Below are positions 48,237 through 61,220 of a stretch of DNA of 64,000 bases, in pieces. Both the position numbers and the translations under genes were made by a program. This stretch comes from Gamsiella multidivaricata (lineage: Eukaryota > Mortierellomycota > Mortierellomycetes > Mortierellales > Mortierellaceae), in the NCBI RefSeq assembly GCF_025024155.1, contig NW_026251723.1:372001-436000 (forward strand). Reading direction: 5' to 3'. Every line of letters begins with the position of its first letter. Positions within the stretch are counted from its first letter, which is position 1. The notes beneath the pieces were generated by a model, which did not search any database, was not told the origin of the DNA, and worked only from the letters and a program-made list of their open reading frames with translations.

Positions 48237-48895
48237 TTAATGGGTGGCATACTCCCCTGCCGACTCTTTAAGTAACTGAGTGATTTGGTCCGCGCGCTTT
48301 ACATAGATACTGTATTCCTGAGACTTACAGATGATGGCAGCCCATGCGCCAAAGAGTCCTGAGATGTACATAAAACGATGAATATCTTCGTCCGTGATCT
48401 TGACAATACCAATGTCGCCTCCACGTTTGGCGCAGATCAAGACTAAGAAGTATGTCCAGATGTTGAGCACGACGACTGTTCCAAATACAAAGAAGCTCCA
48501 GATCCCGATAGCGGCTAGCAATAATGGAAGATAATTGAAGCTCTGTCAGTGTCCAAGGACTGGCGGGTTCATATGATAAAATCGATTGTTGACGGCACGA
48601 TTTAATTGCCAGCCACGCCGTCCAAGCAAAAAGTAACAGGATGCTGTTCCATACCACTGACTTGACTCTGGACAGCGACATAAAGCCTCCAGATAAAAAA
48701 GGCGAGGATGACGAAGACCATGTATGCAAAGTCGCGGAAAGGTTTAGCGTCGTTCTCTTTGACAAACTGTTGTGAGCGTGCGAAGAGCGAGCCCTCTGGA
48801 AAGTTGGCCATAAACGGGTCATTGGCTTGCGCACCCCTGCCGGCGCGCTTGTTGACTTTGGGCGCTTTTGCTGGTTTAGGAGCCTTGTTGACCAT
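48237..48895 (-). CDS. Small multi-span membrane protein, function unknown
   Basis: Model: complement(join(48237..48514, 48655..48895)), 172 residues, with a phase-1 junction giving VQSQVSAAIGIW. The N-terminus is basic, with Ala-Pro-Lys repeats (MVNKAPKPAKAPKVNKRAGR). Hydrophobic spans: DFAYMVFVILAFFIWRLYVA, IWSFFVFGTVVVLNIWTYFL and a weaker one at YISGLFGAWAAIIC. The second half (NIWTYFLVLICAKRGG, then SGLFGAW) is faintly like DUF1294 proteins, but the match is too weak to rely on. It is divergent from TSR2 with 198 bp between the start codons, so the two may share a promoter. Confidence 0.7.
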
Positions 48896-49093
48896 TGTCG
48901 GAGGATGTGATGAAGTCGAAGAAGAGTTGAAGAATGGATGGAAACAGAAACTCCAAACCTTGTTTCTTGGTTATCGCGGGAGAAACAACAGTCCACTTTG
49001 TTGGTCTTTTTTTTTCTTTTGGTGTGTGTTTACTGGGCAACGGTCGAATCACCTTTTCAATAAGCATCAGGACACATCACAGCAGCACCAGCC

Positions 49094-49996
49094 ATGGCAG
49101 CACTACATCCGAATCAGGTTGCTTTCAAAGAAGGCGTTCAATACTTGTTCCACTCGTGGACTGCACTCAAGCTAGCTGTCGACGGCGAGTGGGGCGGAAC
49201 GGACTCTATGGAGAAGAGAGACTGGTTTGTTGATACCATCGTAGACTATTTCAGCCAACGTAAGGAAACAGCACCCTGGTTTCATGTCGTTATTCGATCC
49301 ACATTTTGCGTCCGACATCAGAAAAGAGCGACCCATGGAAACTTGCTCCTTCTTCTTTTGGACCTTCAGGAATGAATGGACGATCACTCTATCTAATTGA
49401 ATTGCCTGGCGTTTTTATTGTTCGTTATATCACTTTTTTTATCCAGCATTTGTCACCGACTGCCTGGAAAAAAAGGACCATTGAATGGCTCTCCTTCTTC
49501 TAATCGCTCTATTTGATTCAACTAGCTCAGTTGACTGACACTGCTATTGCTCACTATGAATTATGACATTATTTAACTAGATGGCAAGAATGTGGACACG
49601 TTCGATCTGGAGGACATTTTGATTCAAATCATGAACGACGAATTCTCAATTTTACTCGAAGACAAGTCTGAGCAACATATCGCTAAGGTTCTGGAACAGC
49701 TGTTTCTGGAGTGCACACATGGAAAGTATGATCTGGTCCAGACGTTGAAGCAAGATTCGCAAAAGATCAGCGGATCGTTGAAGGCGAGCAAGAGCCAGAA
49801 GGAGGGCGAGGATGATGATGATAGCAGCGATGATGAGGATGAGGATGCGGATGAGAATGGAGAACAGAATAGTATGGATGTGGAGATGGGTGAGTCCTCG
49901 ACGTCGAGTGCGACACCGCAGGGGAGAGAGAAACCCGAGCCGATTATTGATGAGGATGGGTTTGAGACCGTGGTCAAGAAAGGCCGGAGGAGGTGA
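49094..49996 (+). CDS. TSR2: Pre-rRNA processing protein Tsr2 (eS26 escortin)
   Basis: Chaperone that releases eS26 (Rps26) from importin and delivers it to the 90S/40S precursor. Model: join(49094..49259, 49581..49996), 193 residues. The WGG domain is clear: FKEGVQYLFHSWTALKLAVD then GEWGGTDSMEKRDWF, followed by VDTFDLEDILIQIMNDEFSI and ECTHGKY. After residue 120 comes an acidic stretch (EGEDDDDSSDDEDEDADENG), as in yeast Tsr2, and a conserved end PIIDEDGFETVVKKGRRR. The intron of 321 nt is longer than usual in this window. Confidence 0.95.
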
Positions 49997-51173
49997 ACAC
50001 ACAGCACACAGGTGGATGGATCAATGGACACACAGTTGTAGTATTGGTAGATATGGCATAGTAATCATGAAGGAATAAACAACAAATAGCGCTCGCAGCG
50101 AGTGTCATGCTATGACTAAAGGGGTCGCGATACAGCGTTGTGAATAGTATGAGAGGTATAAATATGAATAGTATAGCAAGGATTTGTCATCGCCATAGTT
50201 GTGCGCGAGTAACTCAAAGTCGACATCGATTTATTTGTAGTAGCAAAAGGTACAAGACGCGCAGACGAAGGAAGTAGGCTGATTGGGCGCAAGGGTACGA
50301 CTTCATGGAAGAGCAGGAACGGCTGCTGCAGGGCACAAAGGGGCGACGGGAGCAGCATGCTCCTCATCCCCTCTACTTCATACTTTCTCTTGTCGTTTCA
50401 TCTCTTTTTTTTCGCTTCTCATCTCTTCTCATCGCTTCTCATCTTTCACCGCTTCTCATCGTTACTCCTTTCTCTTCTCCATCTCCTCACCGAGTGAGCT
50501 ACATACCACCTAGACTAGAAGAAGACCCATTCTCCCCCTTTTCTCTCTCACTCCGCTCTCCACACTTCTGCTCCTAATATCGCTCTATACTACGCAGCTT
50601 CATGTAAGATGCTCCTTGAACGCCTTCACCTAAAACCCCTGATTCACACCTTAGCCCCTTCTTCCTATGGGCTGACTTCCACCATGAAGCACAGCTTTCA
50701 TATCCTCTCCTTCGCAGGCTAATATACATGTCACCGTTTGCATCGACTCTGATGAACGGCTGTGCTTTGTGTTGAGCTATATATTTGCTCCTCATGGCGC
50801 ATAAACTCGGCTTAGGTTCACCCTTTTCGACTCTTTTTTTTTTAATTTCACGACTCGCCCTTTCTTCTCAACTGTCGCCTCCCCTCCTTTCTCCTCCTTC
50901 TCTCATTTTATCGGCATCCACATTTAAATAGACCCTAGAAGTATCATACATGTATCTTCTCAATGTAGATAGGGCCCATTGCTACAATAATAATGCTGCG
51001 CTTATAATACATTCGTTGTATGATCAGCGTTTTCTAACTGTCTCTCTCTTATTCGAGAAACTTTGTTGTTTCTTTCGACTTTCGCGATCGGGCATATCTC
51101 TCTCACAGCCCACTATCCTTCCAACCTTTATCTTCCCTCCTAAACAAGAACGACAGTCCAAAGCTATATTAAC
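49997..51173. other. Intergenic region upstream of RSP5
   Basis: No supported gene. Long pyrimidine-rich stretches occur at 50380-50570 and 50830-50920 with many TTCTCATC units. These likely form the RSP5 promoter and leader. Confidence 0.6.
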
Positions 51174-54870
<3,697 letters not shown>

Positions 54871-55229
54871 TCTTTAAAGACCTCCTTCCCACTCGATTGT
54901 CCATGCCTCCAAAAAAGAGTATTTCCTCTATACTGCAACCAGTTTTGCTATTATTAAATATACATTTGTATCAATACTCGACTCAATTTCTTGATGTTTG
55001 TGTGCCGAGCGCCAGTCGGAAATTTTTGTTTGGAAATAGCGAAGCGTATCCAAGTACAAGTCCATTCACGTCCATCACATCCCTCGCTTTTTCTTCCTTC
55101 AAACGCAACTCTTCATAGATAGTTTTTTTATCTCATATTCTCCATGACCAATCCCCTTTCATATTCTCATCCTTTCCTCATTGTCATTCCTTGAAATAAA
55201 GTACCATATTCCTCATCGTGTAGACTACC

Positions 55230-58200
55230 ATGGGCATTAAGGGCCTGTGGCCCTTTCTTAGAAAGAAAGGATATGAACCCGTTCTTCGCTATCAATCCTC
55301 CCACTTATCTAACCTCCCAGTTCCATTGATCACAGCTCAGCTATTCAAGTCGATATCCTTACTCTTTTTATGTCACCGTTCGCTACGCTTATTCCTCGTA
55401 CCCTGTGGACGATGCTCACCGCATTGTTGAGCGAGAGATAATGAAGCTTGGGACCCAGACGAATTTGGTTCTTTACCTGGACGACCTTCTTTCGAAAGAA
55501 AAAGAACTCACCCGAGTGCACCTAGAGAACCTTCAAAAAAGCTGTTGAGCGCGCCGACAAACATCTGCGTGAGCTCGAAGTTCGCGTGGATAAAAAGCTT
55601 CGCGTGCGGAAACACCACTTCATTGATATCAGAAAACACTTGAACTCGGCCTTCTATTGGTCCCTAGGCGCTCAACACGCCTTTGCCATATACATGCGCA
55701 AGAAACAATGGACGGTCGTCGAGTGCTCGGCCGAGACAGATCTCACGATAGACCTTGAATGTAAGCCTGGCGACATCGCTGTATCAAGAGACAGCGACAT
55801 GCTCATGTACAAGGACGTCAAGACCATTTGGTAACCCTCCCCAAAAGGAAAACTCCTTGTGTTCGACGTTCCAAGCGTCTATGCGACTTTAGGTCTCAGC
55901 CGGGTCCAGTGCTTGGTATCGTATCAAAAAAAACGATTACAACCGCAATATCCCTTCTCTCGGAGTGCAACCAACTACAAAATCATCAACGATCTGGATG
56001 GAGAAGGTAAATAGGTCAATCAGATCATCGTGTACATCACTAATACAGAAAACATAATATCAATTTTAACGTCTTAGCATTTTCACACAATCAATTCATG
56101 CGCAAGAATACTACCCAGAGGACGTTTGTCACCCCGCAGAAGGTTTTCGTGGGTCTTTTACAGATCCCTGTGCAGATTGGCCCATCTCCTTAGTCCTCAG
56201 CTCAGGCTACCATGATCTATGACAGTCTTCGGAAGCAGTTCGATTGTCTTTCTCAGCGGTGCTTCCAAACGCAGGAGATGCGAACGCCAAACACTTCCTT
56301 ACTTTGTAAGAATTCCCACTTGTATGAAAGCATGCATAAAATTAACTCTAACTTATTGTGATCACTATCAACTTTAATAAATTTGACAACGAGTCAATTG
56401 GTGCTAAGACGCGGCGGCACAAGTCTTCTGAGACCTTCAACAGGTATCGCACGATCGATCACCCTGCTCCACACTAGGCAAAGGCTGCAAGCGGGGTGAA
56501 CCCTGCCCTGCCTCATACCAAACCCTCCCCCCCCAACACCGACCGCGATATTCTGTCAAACAGCGCCCTCGGCTCAAGGAGCATGAACCACCTGGAGCAA
56601 TGGAGCGGTACACATGGAAGGCATGGAAGAAAGCACCCGAGAATCCCTTGGATCCTGACATTGGCTCTTTCAAGAAGAAGAAGAAGAAGAAGAAGAAGAA
56701 AAAACTCACGCCAAAGCCAGTAAGCACCTCGACAGAAAAGGCTGCCTTGGTTCGAGCTATGAATTAGGAACATCCTACAGTGACCCTTGATGTTGGAACC
56801 GTTTCTGCTAATCTGAAATGAGCTTTGGGAGAGTCGGAATTGGTACCCGAAATCAAGAGGTGTCTCCAGGATGTTGTTCGGGTTGCATCTGACACCAAGC
56901 GACAGAGGCAGCGACTCATCGAGTGGTTCATTGAGAGTCTCTTTGCTTCACGCGAGCCTGATGCAACAGACAGGGATATATTGCGCAACATTTGTCCATG
57001 TGTCTCGTCCAAAGTCGAAGTCGAGAGAGAAGTCAATGTGAATGATCATGGTGAACAGGAGGAGGAGGGAGAGGAAGAGGAAGAGCAGGAGGGGGAAGAG
57101 CAGGAGGAGGAAGAGCAAGAGGAGGAAGATAAGGATGATAACCCGGGGCGCAAGGACTCAAACCACCTACGCTTCTATATTGTGCTGCTCCAGCATCTCT
57201 ACACAGGCGACCCCATCATTACGATCTTATATCAGATGGATCACGTATAGAGATTAACCAAGGCATCCCAGCGATAGAGAATTTCGTGCCTTTGAACCAG
57301 CCCAGCAAGAGTTGTCGCCAGACGGTTCCACTAACGGGCACGGAGCTACCTTTCATGTCGTTCTCTGAGCGTGAGCTCGGTATCTTGTTTTGGCAAAATG
57401 CTGCGCTGAAGAAAAAACTCCAGGAGCTAGCACTAATAACAAAGACACCATTCCTTCTCTGCAGGACCTAGTCGATTGACTTGGGCAGAAAGTTCCTGGG
57501 TTACATATCTTTCGAACGTCGTCAGGCGTAAGCCACGCAAAGGGCGTCCGTGATGGACCTGAGCATGATATGAGAATACGTTCAGTCCATTCGGCAGGCC
57601 AACTTCGATCCTATGACTTACGAAGGGGGACGCGGCTATGTTCACCGAGGTTCCATTCCGACAGACGGTTTCCGCCTTCATCTGTCGGCTTTCAAACTAA
57701 AAGAACTGCAGTCAGTCAGATACAGACGATTCCCGCAGAATGTCTTGCCCCTTTGAATCACATCCGCAGTCCGGGGAGTGGATTATTACTTGACCGAGGT
57801 CCGAAACATTGTGAAAACCCAGTGGGATGTCACCGATCTTTGGGGATGTGCGCCAGATCAAATCAAGATTCTGGGTCTCGATCTCGGCCAATCCTGTGTA
57901 GTCGGAACCGGAGCGTTGCTACCAAAGAGTGATGATTCCGGCAGTACGACAACGGCGCCTGGAAGAATGGATAATGATGTCGACATGAGCAGCTCTTATG
58001 AGGATACAACCCCTACTCCCGTTCCTTCCACCTATTACAATCTCGCAGTGAAGTAGAAGGCTGTGTACCAGCCCACGTTCAAGCACAAAAGATGGATGGA
58101 AGAGCAAAAAAAACATTGTACCAGGCGACGGAATAGAATCCGTCAGCGACATTGAGACTAAGCTGCTACCACTGCGTTGTAAAGGAATCAGCTTTGCGAG

Positions 58201-58754
58201 CTATGTTACGGAACTGGAGATAGTAGAATGAGTTTTACAACGGCAACAACCGGTTTAAGGAGCATAAGTGGGATGAAGAAGGGCTAGGGATGCGGAGTAC
58301 AGACTTATAACGAATCGCCTACTCAAGTTGGTCGGAAGATCGATCGGTAGAAAGAGAGAGGAAACCAACTAGGTTTGTGATTGGGGTTGGTCTGGGCAAG
58401 TTTTCGATCAAGACGAGACTTTCCTCTTTGCACGAGTCCATTCAATCGTACTTTGTTCAGCAGGCTATACTGCTCAAACCGTGGCACTTTCATGTACCGC
58501 GTTATTATGGCATAGCACAACGTTTGGAACGTCGTTCGCAGCCATTTACTCCACCAACAGCGACCGCTCTATCTTCAGCCAGTAGGTAAGGATGGGCACT
58601 ACCCTTAGATGCAAGATGCAAGACCGCACACAGAAGCCGGGGGCAGTAGCAGCAGTAGCAGTAGCGCAGTCGGGCAAGGGCAAAGACGAGTTGGAGGACG
58701 CAAGCGAGCAGCCTCATCCTTGGAAGGGATGGAAACCCCTGGCGCCAAGCAACT
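55230..58754 (+). pseudogene. Relic of an XPG/FEN1-like nuclease fused to a TnpB/Fanzor-like C-terminus
   Basis: Decayed gene with many frameshifts and stops. The N-terminus MGIKGLWPFLRKKGYEP is the XPG-N start. A frame-shifted IQVDIL near 55342 matches the first metal-binding Asp, and ECSAETDLTIDLECKPGD with AVSRDSDMLMY (about 55728-55813) matches XPG-I. Shifts are seen near 55345-55370, at an A run near 55538, after KTIW at 55832 and near 55925. The middle holds a Lys run, an acidic Glu tract (57057-57140) and RHLYTGDP-like residues. From about 57599 one frame runs YEGGRGYVHRGSIPTDGF, LHLSAFKLKELQSVRYRRFP, VDYYLTEVRNIVKTQWDV, then ILGLDLGQSCVVG, a RuvC-I-like strand. The end has HESIQSYFVQQA, RVIMA-stop-HNVWNVV and LLHQQRPLYLQPVGKDG, with a Ser-rich tail to TAG at 58754. 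I infer the TnpB link from motif order and memory of related fungal proteins. Confidence 0.7.
56674..56703. repeat. (AAG)n trinucleotide run
   Basis: About nine AAG units inside the nuclease relic. In the relic frame it would code for a lysine run, so it may be a tract that expanded after the gene decayed. Confidence 0.85.
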
Positions 58755-58937
58755 ATAGACTATGTCGATAAATGTGTGTCAGCAAGCACACTCTAAAGTT
58801 CTGTGCAGTACTTTCTTGCAAGGATGCGTTCTGTGACGTATTTAAGCTTTAAGCGAACTATTTTTGTTGCTCCGTAAAGATTCGCATCAGATCTCACCCT
58901 CACTTTCCCATTCACATCAACTCAACAAGTAACAACC

Positions 58938-59914
58938 ATGAACGCTGCCGTCTTTGCTCGTACTGGAATCCGTGCCCGTGCCACCGTTGGTGCGACCCCT
59001 CTTCGCAGCGGTGCCTACCACTGGACCAACGACAACGGCAAGGTACTGATCGAAACAAAAACAACCAAAATACACACATCTGGGGATCATGGGGGGGGGG
59101 GGGAGCTCCGCAGGGTTCTGTCTGCGTAAACAAACAGGACATTCAGGATTCTTGTTTCCGACAAAGTCGACAAGTACGAACAGGCGGGAGCAAGAGAGAC
59201 GATACAAAGAAGGAAGCAAAGACAATACTGAGATGACCTACATATGCCGTGAGATATCAGCAGTGGCGCGACCGAGATGCCAGTCAAAGCAGCAGTAGAC
59301 CGAACGCGTATCTATACTACGCAGTGATCGACGGATTGACCGCTGAACGTCCTCCACAACATTGTTGCAAACACGACGTCCATTGAGCACATTGCACAGT
59401 ACACAGCGTGCAGGAGAAACATACCCTGCATCGAGTCCGGATATGGATATCAACTTCAGCGCCTCGCCCTTCCCATCCCAAACCAATTGAGAAATGGCAA
59501 TCAAAAATCCTATGGTCCCTCCAATTGCCCGGAAGTGGAAATATGTGGACTCTTTTGAGACCAAAACCCTGCAGTCGAACTTGAGACATTGGTAGCACCA
59601 TCTCTGGGACGAAAGAGCTGCAGTGCAAGTAAACTGATCTTTTTTGTTCCTTCTTTTTCGCTCTATCCTCTTTGTATACTGGTCTGCGTGTGGACGATTC
59701 TGCTCCACAATTATGGTTCAATTTGCCTGCCTGCCTGCCTGTCTATCTGTCTAATGACCCCATAACTATACGCGGATATATATGACAGAACATCCCCTTC
59801 TCGACCAAGAACAAGCCTGCCCTTGCCTTCAAGGTCGCTGGATACCTCGGCACTGGTTTCGCGCTCCCCTTCGTTGCCGCATACTGGCAGCACTACAAGG
59901 CTGGCCGTATTTAA
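58938..59914 (+). CDS. COX8: Cytochrome c oxidase subunit 8 / VIIc-type
   Basis: Small single-span subunit of respiratory complex IV in the mitochondrial inner membrane. Model: join(58938..59042, 59789..59914), 76 residues. Exon 1 is a matrix presequence (MNAAVFARTGIRARATVGAT), then GAYHWTNDNGK. Exon 2 begins NIPFSTKNKPALAFKVAGYL, followed by the span GTGFALPFVAAYWQHYK, which fits the Cox8/COX7C pattern N-x-P-F-S and G-F-x-x-P-F. Both exons are whole codons (phase 0). The intron of 746 nt is about eight times the usual size here and holds a G run of about 12 bases at 59091-59102. No open frame in it is convincing. Confidence 0.88.
59091..59102. repeat. Poly-G run in COX8 intron
   Basis: About twelve consecutive G on the plus strand, near the 5' end of the 746-nt intron. 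Long G runs are rare and prone to slippage and to four-strand folding. Confidence 0.85.
59720..59755. repeat. (CCTG)n / (TCTA) tetranucleotide repeat
   Basis: Four GCCT units followed by CTGTCTAT-type units near the 3' end of the COX8 intron, about 35 bases before the acceptor. Confidence 0.8.
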
Positions 59915-61220
59915 AATACCAGTTTTTTTTTTCTAAAAGAAAAGAATTTGTCACGAAGAGGCAATACATGAATTGCAGTAACAACTCCCCTCACAAACCT
60001 CCCCCCAGACCATGACTATGAAGTTAGAAGGCTGCGCTTTTTAAATATATTAAAAAAAGAAAAAGTTGGAGCGGTTATACTCTCCACACTTTTCTTTGTA
60101 TGAAAGAAAAGCAATAATAGTAATATTGGAAATGACGGTTGTTTCTTGAAAGGCTGAAGAAAGGAGTAGAATTGTTCTTGAAAATGTTGAAAGAATAATA
60201 ATAAGATGAAGAGGAACCATTGCGATGAACCTTTGCTCAAGTTCGAAGAGTCGATATCCCAACGTGTCGCAAACACGCATGCTGTGCTGCTTGAGAGGAG
60301 AGAGAGGAGCGGTGATTTTGTTTTTACAGCTAAAATAACCCCGTAAGAAATCTTCATCTCACATGGAAGCATTTAGGGAAAAGATCTACTTGGGAGCACC
60401 CATCCCGACAATGCGGACATGGAGCATGCGAGGGGGAGAGGAGAGTTTCGGACGAGAGCAATAAATAAAAGCGGATTTCCGAATTTTCATGGTTTCACCT
60501 GCGGGCTGGGAAGCCAAAGGCGTATACGAAAACGGATCTGCATGGACATTTGCTCATGGAGTATCATTTGTGATGGAAAGTCCCGGCTTCATACAGCTTT
60601 GCATGTCCCAAACTTCCATGACGAGAGAAAACAAAGGGTACTCTGTAGAATGGAATACATCCAGCCAAGCGGACGAAAAAAAAAAACGGACACATTAACC
60701 TATGCTGCATTTTGTTTACTTTCCCCACTGCCCCTTGCTCCATTTCATGCGCCTCGTGTTTGCCAGAACCGATTCTTCAAAAGTAGGGCTAGGAAAAACG
60801 GCCACGAGAAGATCTACTGTTTGAATCGGCGACTCAGTCCGGGTGCGGGACGAGCAACATGTAAACATGTAGTCTGTAGTACTGTACCAACATGCGTGCG
60901 AAATTTTCTCCTGCTCAAAAAACCATGCATTTAGTACATTCTCTATGCTATATACCTATCTATACCTTCAGCTTTAGGTATAGATCTTTGCATGTTTTAT
61001 TCAAAAGCAAGGAATGTAATGATACAGTTAAAATGACTATGTATATAAACTTTTTGAATAGTGAACAGAGTGAAGTGCGTGTGTTTGTGTAGATGGTGGG
61101 TGAGATGAGTGAATGTTGTTTTGTACATACAGTAATATATATAACGGACCCTTTCTTGTAGGCTGTGAATAATCATTAAATGGTCATAAAGTGCGCGTTG
61201 AACATCCACTATCGACACCA
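59915..61220. other. Intergenic region, convergent 3' ends
   Basis: Space between the ends of COX8 (+) and the C2H2 factor gene (-). No gene is supported; a 171-codon plus frame at 60419-60934 has no motif and a composition unlike the neighbouring proteins. AT-rich stretches near 60045-60220 and 61000-61180 look like 3' flanks. Confidence 0.55.

Noticed and set aside
48300..48345. GTAAGT and CAG inside the second exon of the small membrane protein suggested another intron
   Set aside because: The interval would be only about 20 nt, and the uninterrupted frame gives a sensible protein.
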